64,000 nucleotides of DNA from Avena insularis (taxonomy: Eukaryota; Streptophyta; Magnoliopsida; Poales; Poaceae): the NCBI GenBank assembly GCA_023614405.1, contig CM042697.1:187983189-188047188 (forward strand). The letters run 5' to 3'. A program made the position numbers and the translations under genes. Shown piece by piece: positions 46,557 through 58,621 of the stretch (the first letter of the stretch is position 1; each line of letters starts with the position of its first letter). Below the pieces are notes generated by a model. The model ran no database searches and was not told the DNA's origin. It saw only the letters and a program-made list of their open reading frames with translations.

Positions 46557-49500
46557 TGTAGAGGTCCCAACATGATAAGGTAGATATCCCTATGTTTACA
46601 GTGCTAGTCCCTGGATCGAATAGCTAGCACCCATAGTTTGAGATGTAATATCAAGAAACAAAGGTAATTTTACAACTTATAACCAGGAATAAAATAATTC
46701 ATTACAACTTACATAGCTCATATGGCTATCTTATTACAAAGCAGCAGATAAGTCTATAAGCATGGCGTCCTTCATCTTCATGTGCCATAGGCAATCATGT
46801 TGGTTGTAGACTTTTAATACCTACTCATCAAACTTCACTAACATCAAACAAACCTGCAACATATTAAGTTATAGCCACAAGGGTCAATACATTTGAATTG
46901 TATTGGCAAGTGATATCATATTGATATGGAGAATCTAACATCTACATGAATATTTGGCTAAGTGGAGTTTTGGCTGGCCTTTGCATAAAACAAGTTTTTC
47001 CTATCCTTTGCAAAATAGTTTTTCTCTTTTTGAAAACACTTTATCACACAATGGCACATTGGATACACACGAGGTGCTTCCCTTGTTCACCCAACAAGTT
47101 TTAACTTAGATAAATTGGGATGAGGATATCCTTGATCATTTCAATGTCTTTGATGCTCAAAATGTCCATTACCATGGACACGGCTAAGTACTTAGGTTTT
47201 ACCCTCTCGAGAGGTGGTGCACTTCTCCCACAAGACTCAACATGCATCGAGACGAGACTTTTCAGAAACAATCCCTTAGATCAGCACAGACGCATTCCAT
47301 CCTATCATCACTACCACCAACTATCTGCCTGTCTAAGTTCTTGCAACCTAGTTGGTCAAGGCAGATCCCATATTCCATGTGGTTGCACTGGTAGCTTCTC
47401 AACACAAAACATCTCAAATCTCTTTTTTCCTGGGTGGCCATCCACAAGTGAGATACACAAGGTAAACCATAGACATGGGCCTTTTGTAACCACTCAACAC
47501 AAACCAATCTTCCCATTCCACCCAGGTGATTCATTCACATTGTTGTTTTATTAATCAAAAACATAGTCATAGACTTTGCATAGTATCATAGCATGAATAT
47601 TCCACCCTTGAATTCTAATAGCTAGGCTAAGAATACTAGCATAACTTGTCTCTTTACTTAGGAAGATTTCCTACCAAGATATATTCTATAGGATCTACTA
47701 TAGCATAGCAATATACAAAATAGTCCTATCATGCATACTACAAAAATATCACTAAAGCAATATTGAAAAGATAGGAGTTCTGATGACCAAAGTATCACTT
47801 GCCTTTTTAATAGATAAACTAGGTACTCTCCTTGATCTTGCAATTGTCACACTCTTCAAAGTTCACTACAATACAATCAAGCAAAAACACATTCAAAACT
47901 AGCACTCAAACAAATAACAAAATAAAACAATAAAAACAAGGAAATGCATGCAAGCATGCAAAAGGTTGTTTTATTGAAAAATTGGTTTCTAACAAGGCTC
48001 TAAACATTTCAAAACACCTACTGGTCTTTTACAAAAGTGGGAATTTCATTTAAAATCAAGTTAGTGAAAATAGGCCTTTTAAATCATTTTTGTTTTACTA
48101 GAAATGCTTTTTATTCAAAGGAATAATCCCTAGTGTTAAAAAAATATTTTAAAATTCAAAAGTTAGTGTTTATGGTCAGAGTGTTCAATACAAACCATTT
48201 GCAAAAGGTTTCACTCAAAAATCATTTTTAGAACAATTTTTATATTCAAAATAGTCCTATTAATGTTTCTGCATAAAATCCTATTTTTAAGAAGAAAATT
48301 ACCAAACTAAGGAAATAGTTGCAAATTACACATTTTTCTGAATCCATTGATATAAAATTTGTAATTTTTGGACATACTGATCAAAAGTTATTGATTTTAC
48401 AAACTCAAACATCTAATAGAACAAATTCTGGTTTTTTAAAACAAAAGTATGGCCACGTGGCGTGTTTCTACTAGTCCATACCGCTTCGGTTGGATCGAAC
48501 GTTGCACACCATTGGATCTAATTACCATCGCACGGATCAGATCAACGTGTACCGCTTCGCTAAATGATATATCCTAGCCACTAGATCTTCATCCAACGGC
48601 TCATGGTGCTTTGACCAGGGATGGGCGATCCTGGCGACGATGCACGGCGGCGGTGCATTTGGTGGTAGTGATCCAGCGATTCAGAGGGGTAATAGGAGGG
48701 GAGGAGGTTGCTACCATGGCCGCAGGGTCGTGGTGATGTTCAAGGTAGTCGTGGTTGGTGAAGGGGTGCACGGGGTCGACGGGGATTCCTCACCGAAGCT
48801 AGCATCGGTGTCAGGTGCGCTCAGATGTTGATAGGTGTGAGCCTACAGGTCATGAGAAGGTGAATGGCGAGCATCAGGACACTCACAAGATGATGGCGAG
48901 CAAGATAGTATGAGCTAGGGGACGAGGCACGCATGGGGCTCATCAAGAAAACTCGCCAGAGATGTTCCTGGCATCGGATGCTCGAAGTCGTTGACGGAGG
49001 CGAGCCTAGAGTACGCCAGTAGACAAAACAAAAATGTTAGCATGTGCTTGCGAGGATAGGGGATGCGGCAAAGAAAACCAGAGGCGAGGGGGAGGTCAGA
49101 CCTCACCAGAATCGTTGCCAAAGCTCGTCGGAGACAGCGGCCGTGCGAGCAAAAATCACAGCATCCTGGGGGCTCCTGGGGTGCGGCGTCTGAGGGGAAG
49201 AGAGAGGAGGGGGAGTCGGTTAAGTGAGCATGGTCACTGGAGGAGATTACGCTCATAGTTAGGTGAATTAACGTGGTTTAAATACGACCAAAAACGGTAG
49301 AGGAAAGGGGAAAAACAGGTCCACGCGGGGACGACGATGCTGAGGTGGAGGTGGGTCCAGGGCGCCAGTGAGGGGTGAGGGTTCTGCGCGGTGAGAAAGG
49401 ATCCGCGGAGAGAGAGGGGTGAGTGGCCCGGGTGGGCTAGATGGGATGGTTGCTGGGCTTAGTTGGGGTGGGGTGCTGGGTTGGTTCGGTTTTCCATATT

Positions 49501-50455
49501 TTTCTCTTCAAATGTTTTTCTTTTTCTATTTCTGTTTTCTGTTTTTATTTGAACATTTGATTCATATTTCAATATGAATTCAAACCTTTTCCAAAACTTT
49601 TCAATAGGTTTAATCCATTTATTAGTGTGTTATTTAGTCCAACTTGGAATATTTCAAATATTTTCTTATGGTTTAGTATTTATTAGGTGAGGCAATCTGT
49701 CTTTATTTAATTAAAATTGAATATGGTTCATACCCATATAATTTTATTCAAATAATATTTTATTCTTATATTTTTATTTAATGAACTTTTAATCTTTTTA
49801 CTTATGGGTTTAAGTCAAGGTTTAAATTGTCTTTGCAATAATTTCTTATTTATTTAATTCTTTCTTTATCTTATAAAATTCATATCTTTTTATTTATAGT
49901 TCCAAAATTGGTGATTCCACTTTGTATAATTTTATTTAATAATTATTTATCCTTTTAAATACTTCTAGGATTACTTTGCTCATAATTTTGTATTGTGTTT
50001 AGCTAGGAGCTTTATTAGTCTTCGAAATACTTTCTTTTATCTTATTAAAATCATAAGTTTTTATCCATGGCTCCAAATTGAGTGAAACCAATTTCCATGG
50101 TTTTGTAATATTTTTGTTCAATATTTTTGATCATTTAGAAAAGTTTGTTGCTAAATTTTTATATGGGACAAAGCCATAGTCTTAGAGTGATCTTGGAGAT
50201 GATTTCTTTCATTAGGGTTTAGGGTTTTGGTTTAACGTTTCCCAGGTGTTTTAAATTCAAGATACATCCAATTATGAGTGTATTTGATTCTTACAAAAAA
50301 AATTTGTTTCCTTTTCATTCAAATTTTGTTCAAGTAGGGATTTGATGTTTCAATTTAGAAGCAAAAATTTTCTTTTCACCCTAAATTTCAACATTTATTT
50401 CTTTTGTTTGTTTATTTTTCACATTTCAAAATTTGGAAAATTTTGGGATGTGACA
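46557..50455 (-). mobile_element. Solo LTR (3.9 kb), diverged member of the gypsy LTR family
   Basis: TGTAGAGGTC and GGGATGTGACA termini with CAATG duplications define a complete solo LTR. On the minus strand it starts TGTCACATCCC. It shares the CTAGTCCCTGGATC block (46607) and the middle conserved block with the 3-kb LTRs. It is longer mainly through an AT-rich part at about 49500-50455. The plus-strand frame 47120-47554 (144 aa) is antisense to the LTR and matches the shorter frames of sister copies. Confidence 0.9.
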
Positions 50456-50460
50456 CAATG

Positions 50461-53400
50461 TGTTTGCCAAGTTTGTTGAAACTCAAAGTGGTGTCAAGAA
50501 AAGAACCATTTGGGTTGCCAAGCCTATTGTGACTAACTTGTTAGGACCCAACTTGGTTGGGGACCAACAAGTTAAAACTTGATCAATAGGTGTTTTTGGA
50601 GGGCATTGTAGACTTGCCTAACTCATGAAGAATTAAGGGGCCTTCATATATTATATGTGATCAAGCCAAGTCATCAGGATTATCATCTCCTAATTTGATA
50701 TCCAATGCGCCTCTTTGCGGTAACTTGTACTTAACTCATTTATATTGTAAGTTACTTGCCCCCTTGCATGTTTTGGTTTTGTACCAAGTAAGTGTTTGTA
50801 TTTGGTGTGCCTTATGCTTGCCTATTTTGTGTATTCAAGTATGTTTAGGTGTTTGGCACATCATTTACTCATGTGTTTTGTTTTGTGCCTCCAATGCATC
50901 TTGATGGTATCTTATTTGGCTCTTTTCGAGTGATTAATGGAACATCTCATTTTGGGGGAGTGATATGCCTCACATATATCTCAAACCTTAAACCATGTGT
51001 ACATGAGTACTACCACTTAGTATTGATATTACAACCTTATCTAGTCACTATGTGGTGTATCATACTCATGAGAAATTCAAATTCTAAATGTCCATTAATT
51101 CTCTCTAGTTGAGGTTGCTTTGCCTCTTATTAATAATAATTGAATATCACATTATGGGGGAGTAATATGCTTATTTTGCATATCACAATCCTAGGAAATG
51201 TGAACACATGAGGTAGTGCCACTTAGAGTTGATATTGTTGATTATCTTGTTTCTATGTGGCATGTTGGCTCAAACAAGGTCCTATTTTTGTTATAAGCTT
51301 TTATTGCTCGTATTTTCGGTCTATGTTTGAGTAAGAAATTCCTGGTGCAGTCTTCCTCAAATACATATCTGTATATGTTATTTGGGATACCATTTTGTTC
51401 AAGTTATTCTAATCATCGCTTTGCATGATTGTCTGACTAGTTGAAGCTATCAAGAATCTCTATCTTTGTATAGTTCTTAATATTTTTATTCCTATCATAT
51501 GCTTTTTATTGTGAAGATTTTCCTTTAATATCCGTGCAATATGCCATTGGAAATCAATTATAATACACTCATTGTATTCGACAATTGATATACTTGTGTG
51601 TGGTAGCATTGGTGGATCATCTTCACCTTGTATTTCACCTCTTATTGCCTTACTTTCTTTCCAAAAATTCATTGCGGCTCCCATTTTCTTCCTTAGATTC
51701 GGAACATCTCTTTGATGATGTTTTTGTTTATTATCAAATGTGTTTTAATGGAAGACAAATATTTTTTGGAACCTTGTTCCATTGTGAAAAGTGTTAAAGG
51801 TTTGGTTTCTTTGTTGAAACCTTGCTCTTTTGGGAGTTTGTTATCTCATTCTTTCTTCTCTATTTTATTTGATTGAATGAGATAAATTATTGGGCATTTG
51901 TGTTTTTATTTCATCTTTTATGCTCAATAGTTTTTTTCTTGGTTCATTTGTTGAACTTTGTTGAACAAATCTTGTGTTTATTTGAATCTTTGATATATTT
52001 TAGACAACAAATGTGTTTTGCCACACCTTGTATGCCTTCTTGAATATTTAGGCGATTTTTCCAAATTATATCTTCATTGGATCTTGAAAGTCTCGTGCAT
52101 GCATGTTCACTAAATGTATATCTTATATCGTGTTTTGTTTTCTTTGATCTAATATATAGGGTATACTCCATCAAATCCTTAAACGGATAATATGTGCATG
52201 AAATTAAAATTTCATCTCTAAATATGAACATATTTTTATGGAGTGTGTCCTATGTGTTGTGGTTATTCTATCCACTCTGGACCCAATAAGTTTGGGGACC
52301 AAGATGTACTTGAATGTTATTTTAGGTACATTGGAGATGCAATGGATGCTTTTCTCTTCTATAAGGAAGGTGATGTCACCACCTGATAATTGGATCCAAG
52401 CTAGGATGATCAAAGAATTCTTATCTACTAAATCATACCATTGCTATCTCGATAAATAGTATCTTATTCATGCATACTATTCTTCCATCCAATCTCTTGT
52501 AGGTTGCATCTTGGCATGAATTTATTTGTTTGTAAATGTTTGGTTCTTGCAAGTATCTTTGAAATACTTCTCTATCCTTATTTCTTATGTGAGTAATTTG
52601 AGATGATGCAGATAATGGGGACTATATAAAATCATGTTCATGATTCACCAATTCCAAATATGCCTTCTAGCAATTTACTACATATTAATTCCTCAAGGTA
52701 CTCTCATGTGCAATATTGTTGAAATTGCTTTGAATCCTTCCTTTTGATAGTTGTTGCCTTTCTCAAAATATCCCAACTAGCATTAGTTCCCTTAGTATTA
52801 GTTGTGATGTTGTTGAGGTTTTTTTGTTGTTCTTTGGTGAAGTTCATTGATATACCATAAGATAAAATAGAGCCATGGGCTATATATGCACTTAAGCAAA
52901 AAATATCATGTTTGGTATATCTTATGATTTCCTCTTGGATATCATGTTTTCTTATTTTTATTAACCTCTTATGTGTGGATGTTTCTTTGTGGATTATTCT
53001 CATGTTTTGTCCACTTATAAACTTATATACACAAGAGTGTTAATCTATCGCCTTGATATCCTCGCTCTTAGCTGACCATTTCTCTTATCCTCTTGGTTTT
53101 TAATGGTATTAGTAAGGTCTTGATTTATGAGTTCTCGGTTTACTTTTATTTCATCTTCATGCACTCATATCTCATATTTGGTTTATTTTGGACTTAAGCT
53201 TGTCTTGAAAAGTGTATTGATTTATATTTACACTCCTTGTATCTTGGTCGTGTTCTAAATGATAAAGAGGGAGTGATGATTCCATGTTTGTGCATATTGT
53301 ATTCAAATGAAACAACTAATTTATGCATGAACCTTGGGGAGCTTCCTTATTTCACTTAGAGCACTATTTTTTTTCCATTTGATTATTTGGATCTTTCGAG

Positions 53401-54030
53401 ATATCTTTCTTCATCCGTTGAATTTTATTCACCATGCTATCCTTTTAGCAATATTTGATCCTTAATATAGTTTGATTTACTCCAAGTATTCGTCATTGAA
53501 TATGTGCATTTGATTTCACTCATATTACGAGTAATGCACACCTTGGGAAGGAACTCATACTATATTGTCCTTCTAACCTTGTCGTCCATTTTAGCACTTA
53601 TTGTTAATAGGGGAGAAGCTTAGAGGGTTGAAGGGAAATGGTTTTATACATAAGATTGGTTTGTTCTTAAGTGTTTTCCTTTCATACATTTCATCTTTTT
53701 TTATGTTGTTCATGGTTGGATATATAGTGTAAACTCTCCCAAAGGTTATGCTTGACAATATATGCAATGAATCAAGTTCATCGCACGTGCATATATTGTG
53801 GGGAAGTTTTCTCTATATATGTTTGTTCTACTCACATCTCCTGCATTAGTTGTAGTTTGTGTGAGTAGAATTGGTTTTGTTATGGGCTATTATCTTTGTG
53901 TTATTTAACCATATCAAATACAACCTCTTGTATGCAAATTATTCTTGGATAAGCTGTGTACTTGTTTCTATTATTCATTATATAAACCCTCTTGTTGTGA
54001 TTATCATAAATTACCAAAATGAGGGAGATT
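50461..54030 (+). other. Copia interior without pol
   Basis: The first 180 bases continue gag (VETQSGVKKRTIWVAKPIVT-like reading with stops). From about 50640 to 54020 the sequence is AT-rich (T-rich on the plus strand) with no copia protease, integrase, reverse transcriptase or RNase H motif in any frame. A degenerate direct repeat of about 202 bp lies at 50953-51240. A purine tract (TGAGGGAGAT at 54021) precedes the 3' LTR. Its state fits a non-autonomous derivative rather than a decayed pol. Confidence 0.7.
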
Positions 54031-55720
54031 GAAATGGTAATTGCCCCTATGTGTGGTTTTGGTGATTAATGATAATCCCTATGGACTAATGTTTTCATTA
54101 AGTTTTATATGAACGAATATTCCATAGGTCATGCTTGTAGTCGATGTCTTGGATTGAAGTATGGATTCCATGAATATAAAGATATACCTTGAGTATTGGC
54201 ATCATGATCATGGAGTTGAAGAGAATAATATGATATGGTCAAGATCTTTAGAGTGTGATCTCAATAGAAGAATTCAAGATATGGCTCTAAGTCTGTGTCA
54301 TGATAGCCTCATTAGTTGAGCTATGGTTGACTAAGATTTAGAGAATGTAATCAAATGAAGACTTCTTTATGAACCTCAAGATATTGATATGGAGCATGAG
54401 AAGATACATGGTTGACCTATACAAAGAGTGAAGAGTGATTTCAAGTTGGTCAACACATGAAGCATAAAGAATGTATCACATGGATCTTGTGGTATGGTAA
54501 GCCTTGTCAATTATGCATCATGAACTAACCCATTATATATGTGCCTATGCGTTTTCTATATGCGATAGGTATTATTCTATGGGCATGCTTCAAAAGTGAA
54601 GATTTCGTATAGCCCATGGGAGGATAATATCAAGTGGTGATCATCATCAAGGTTGAGAAGGGAAGTTCAAGATAAGCATCTCAAGAATATCATTTGCTTT
54701 AATCTTGCCATCCATATTGGTGATAATGGACATGTGAATACATGTCTCAATGAAGCTATCCCATAGTGGTGTATGGGGAGCAAATTATAAGTCTTCATCA
54801 TGAAGCAACAATGATCAAGTGATTCATTCTAGCTTGGATGGAGCTTGAAGCATTGTCATCAAGATCAAGTGGGATGTGCAAGTCAAAGGTATGGCCTTGC
54901 TAGGTTTTTCTTTTACCGGTCCCAAGGTGGTTGTTGGGAGACCGGGTTATAGGATAGATAGTCGCACTATCAAGAGGGGCTTTCGGTTGGGTAACTTGAT
55001 CACATCGTCTTAGGGAGAAAAATCCTTTGCATACTTTGCATCTTCCTATTTTGTTGCTTCTTGGTGATTATGCATGTGAGGTTCTTGAGCTTGTTTCTAG
55101 CTCCTCAACATGCCCAAGTTCATCGAAAACAGAATTCGTATGCATCTTCTATGCCGTTTTCGAGTTCGAAGGTTTTATCGATTCTTATTTTAGGGAGGCT
55201 TCTTACCTTTCTTCCTTTGGTTCTTTCTTCCTCTATTGGACTATAATGTTTCTCTACACCATCTTATAGAGTGTGTTGTCCTTGTCAAAATAAGCCTAAG
55301 ATCATCAAAATCGTAGTCTAGAAGCAAAAGTCATCGCCATTTTTGTGTGACCTGTTTGGTTCCGGCGGGAATTTCGGCGTCACCGAGTTTAGTGCCAAAA
55401 TATCCGGCGACCGCAAGAACTTTCAGGCAAACCACCAAAAATGTTCTGTATGCTATTTCGGCTATGACCAAAACTTTTTGGGTCAACCGGAAATTCCGGT
55501 GCCAGATCTAGCGGCGCCGGTTTCCCTGCGGGAACGTGTCCGTCTAGCTCATTTTGTCTCCAACGGTCATCCCCCTTGAAGGGGTATAAAAGGGGGGCTT
55601 CTTCCCCAATGTTCCAGGCTTCTCGAGCACATTTTTGACCACCATTATTGACCCCTTTGAGATTTCTTCCTCTCCCTTCCCTCCTATGATTCCTGCATAT
55701 TTTGAGGGCTTTGGAAGAGG
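54031..55720 (+). repeat. Copia 3' LTR, 5' part
   Basis: It begins TGAAATGGTAATTG and continues to 55720, where homology to the 5' LTR ends at the position matching 14079. The last about 780 bases are lost. TATA box TATAAAAG is at 55585-55592. Confidence 0.88.
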
Positions 55721-56282
55721 AGAAGAAAGTTCAATGGTATATCTTGAGTTTGAGGACTATGCCAATGTTTGGTGGGAAGACTATCAAAGCAATCACAAGA
55801 AGCTAGATGAACCACCGGTCACCACTTGGAATGAGATGAAGAACGTGATGTATGAAAGAGTTTTACCCGAGCACTATCTCCAAGACCTCTTCGACAAGCT
55901 ACAAAACTTGAAACAAGGAAAAAACACAATTGAAGAGTTCTACAAGGAAATCGAGATGACTATGATGAGAGCCGATGTGAAGGAGCTCGAGGAGCAAACA
56001 ATCGCATGGTTCCTCAATGGATTTAGCTGCCCAATACGCAAAATAGTCGATTTCCAACCTGACAAGACACTATTGAACCTCTTACACCAAGACACCAAGG
56101 CCGAGCGCCACATGCAAAAGGAAAATGCTTATAAGAAGCAAAGGGCATACTTCGCTTCAATAAACACAAATGCTGCCTCTAAGCCAAAAAACCAAGCACC
56201 AAGCTCCTCCAAACAAACCAAGACCCCTATGGCATCCTCCTCCAATACAACAATGGAAATTCAAGTCGTTTTCTACAAGTAA
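55635..56282 (+). pseudogene. Chimeric frame: copia LTR joined to gypsy gag
   Basis: The first 28 or so codons of this 215-aa frame come from the copia LTR (antisense or non-coding there). From about 55721 the frame is gypsy gag: VYLEFEDYANVWWEDYQ, PPVTTWNEMKNVMYERVLPE and TIEEFYKEIEMTMMRADVKE form the Retrotrans_gag core. The stop falls inside the zinc knuckle (VFYK then stop), where a deletion removed bases compared with the intact CYKCGGKGHKSYEC at 61099. The host LTR's TATA box lies 50 bp upstream of the ATG, so a fused transcript is conceivable; I do not claim one exists. Confidence 0.8.
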
Positions 56283-57344
56283 GGGCCACAAGTATTATGA
56301 GTGCATCAACACGAGAGTTATGCTAACGGATGAGAATGGGGCCACGTACTCCATAAGTGAAGAAGAATATGATGCTTTGTCTCAAGCCTCTATCGCAAAG
56401 GACACGACAGTGCAAGAGGAGGACACACTCATATGCGAGAATGATCCGAGTCCTTCACTTGTCATCACCCAAGTTTTGACAACCCACTCCATTCAAAGAG
56501 AGGAACAACGTCTCAACATCTTCCAAACCCGAGCTGGAATTGATGGCAAGTCCATAAAGGTAATCATTGATGGAGGAAGTTGTCACAACCTCGCGAGCAT
56601 CTAACTTTATGAGAAACTCAAGTTACCATACATGGAGCACCGTCAATCATATCATGTCAAATGGCTTGATGACAATGGCACTATCCAAATTAATCACAAG
56701 GTCAACGTCTCCTTAAAGATTAGTCCCTATCAAGACACCGTCGAGTGTGATGTCGTGCCAATTACGGTGTGTCACATGCTCCTTGGAAGACGTTGGCAAT
56801 AAGACAAGGGCGCACTACATGATGGTACCTCCAACCAATACTCTTTCAAGTGGAATGACAAGACGTTTGTGCTCCAACCTATGACGCCAAGAAAAGTTAT
56901 CGCTTCCCACATGACGTCGCTGCCCAAAATAAATCAAGCTAAGGACCCTTGTGAGATAAGTGGTGAGAGAGCGAACCAACACCACGTGAGTGAGTGCCAC
57001 AGGCCTAAAATGAGTGGTAAAATCATGAGTGCCACATCGCATGCCACCAAAATTAAGAAGAGTGATTTGAGTGTGACCCATACTAACAATCCATCATACA
57101 ACTCTCTCTCTTTGTTGTTGGTTTTGCAAGGTACACAAACTTAACAACCACCTACAAGGAACATGATACAAGATATCCAACCATGCCTTGATGACAAGCA
57201 CAATTTCAAGATATTCAACCAATTTGAACAAGGCTACGACACTGGAGATACAACCACATACAAGCTCAAGATCATGGGTACATCTCTCTCCTTACATGAT
57301 GATGGAACTTCGTCGAGGACGACTCGTTTTCAAGCGGGGGGAGA
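55721..57344 (+). mobile_element. Ty3/gypsy element, 3' half of interior (gag core, protease, C-terminal tail)
   Basis: Gag core and protease-like sequence (GIDGKSIKVIIDGGSCHNLA, then HVKWLDDNGTIQINHKVNVS and VECDVVPITVCHMLLGRRWQ) are followed by a short tail that ends SRTTRFQAGGDD beside a polypurine tract (AAGCGGGGGGAGA). The tail resembles the extreme end of gypsy polyproteins, so reverse transcriptase and integrase have been dropped. The active-site-like D-G-G is atypical but common in this branch. Confidence 0.75.
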
Positions 57345-57599
57345 TGATGCAGCCCAACACATGGCGTTCAGCATTGGTCCACATCATGCTACGCTAACCA
57401 TCACTCCAAATGTGAATTCCTTCCACCCCTTCCCTTCCCTTGGTTATCATGAGAATGGTATTCTACTTGAGACAAATGCCCATGATATTACTAGGTCCAT
57501 GACTATGATCCCAAGAGGATGCGACAAGGAAGAACCTGGAGCCAAGACACCCAAGCAAGAGGCCTGGAAGAGAAGATGCAAGAAGCTTCTAAAGCCATA

Positions 57600-57800
57600 A
57601 CGGAGTCTCCGGACCAGCAGACCCGAATCTCCGGCCTGCGACACCGGAGTCTCTGACCCATCTCCAGACCAGCCCCCAAACCGAAGCGTAGGACAGTCTG
57701 TATGCCCCTCCGGAGATAGACTGGAGAATGACCGGAATCTCCGGTCCACACCAGAGTCTCCGGACCTCTACACCGGAATCTCTGGACCATGTGTTTCGGG
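57600..57800. repeat. Cluster of CCGGAGTCTCCGG-like motifs in the LTR
   Basis: Eight or so degenerate units of CCGGA(G/A)TCTCCGG, nearly self-complementary, spaced about 20-30 bp. Related clusters occur at 58655-58740 and 61595-61690 in the 5' leader of the element. Confidence 0.8.
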
Positions 57801-57885
57801 CATGTGCGCATGAAGTTGGGCCTGACCCATGTAACGCCCAGAACTTCCTGTTTATGCATGTTTTACCCCTAGTTCGTGGCTTGCC

Positions 57886-57896
57886 TATATATAAGC
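57886..57896 (+). promoter_or_regulatory. TATA box of the right-hand gypsy LTR
   Basis: CTATATATAAG followed by CCCCCACCCC, about 480 bp before the LTR end. It matches a standard plant polymerase II TATA box. Confidence 0.65.
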
Positions 57897-58378
57897 CCCC
57901 ACCCCCTCCTTGAAAACCTACAGTGGAAGATGAAAGAGGGCATGTGCCTAACCCTATATGGGAACCCCTCTCTAGATAATCTATGAGTTGTACAAGGCCT
58001 TGGAGTTTGTTGTTTGTCTCCAAGTCGTCAAGACCCTTCTCAAGTGTTTGGTCTCTCCTTGTCAAGGATTCTAGTAGTGCTATGTCTCCCCCTTTGGGAT
58101 TCTACATGGTTTCTACTCTCTCCTTTGATTTGGTATCTATCATACGCTTGCCAATCTCTCCTTTGGTGATTCTACCGGAAGGTCTCTCGCCGATGATTCT
58201 ATTGGATTGGTTGTTCGAACCAATAGGAGCAAATCGAATCGGGTTGTGTTTGCGTGTATATTTACCTTGCGTTTGTGTTGCGTTCATAGATTTCATCGTG
58301 TTTCCCCTCACTCCCCGCCTCAAATCCATGAAGACCTGACCACCCCAAGGGTAAATCCCCAAGGAGACCCATATCAAC

Positions 58379-58391
58379 TGGTATCAGCAGC
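58379..58391 (+). promoter_or_regulatory. Primer-binding site of the right-hand gypsy element, variant
   Basis: TGGTATCAGCAGC follows the LTR end by two bases. It differs from the initiator-Met complement TGGTATCAGAGC by an extra C. Confidence 0.7.
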
Positions 58392-58621
58392 TTTTGGTTG
58401 CCACGGATTTGACTTTGTTCAGCGGTTTCCACCATAAATTTGAAAATACCAAAAAAATTACCCCATATTGCTTTTGGATCGATATCTCGATTTGGTAAGT
58501 TGTTTGTGTTTTTGGCCCAATAGAAACTTGTCTTTGGAGTTGATCTACCGTTTCCCTGCATTTCCCAGCCCAATTTGGTCGAAATTTTCTGGACTTGAGG
58601 GTTTAAGGGCCAAATTTACGC

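Larger units (their letters stand above)
13256..55720 (+). mobile_element. Non-autonomous Ty1/copia element, host of the nested insertions, truncated at both ends
   Basis: It is a partial 5' LTR, a methionine-tRNA-type primer-binding site at 14864, a gag-like coding region split into three, a long non-coding interior, a polypurine tract near 54021 and a partial 3' LTR. Removing the three TSD-flanked insertions leaves an internal region of about 5.7 kb. No integrase, reverse transcriptase or RNase H is present, so mobility would have needed a partner. The 5' LTR is cut by the Sabrina-like element and its first about 840 bases lie outside the window or are deleted. The 3' LTR is cut at 55720 by a join to gypsy gag. 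Confidence 0.85.
57345..58376 (+). repeat. LTR of the right-hand gypsy element (1.03 kb)
   Basis: It starts TGATGCAGCC after the polypurine tract and ends CCCATATCA before a primer-binding site, giving TGAT...ATCA ends. A TATA box CTATATATAAG is at 57886-57896. Interior sequence of the element is found on both sides, so the LTR is shared by two element copies. Confidence 0.78.

Noticed and set aside
57589..58065. Minus-strand frame of 158 aa across the right-hand LTR
   Set aside because: It runs antisense through the CCGGAG motif cluster and TATA region, whose repeats produce open frames by chance.
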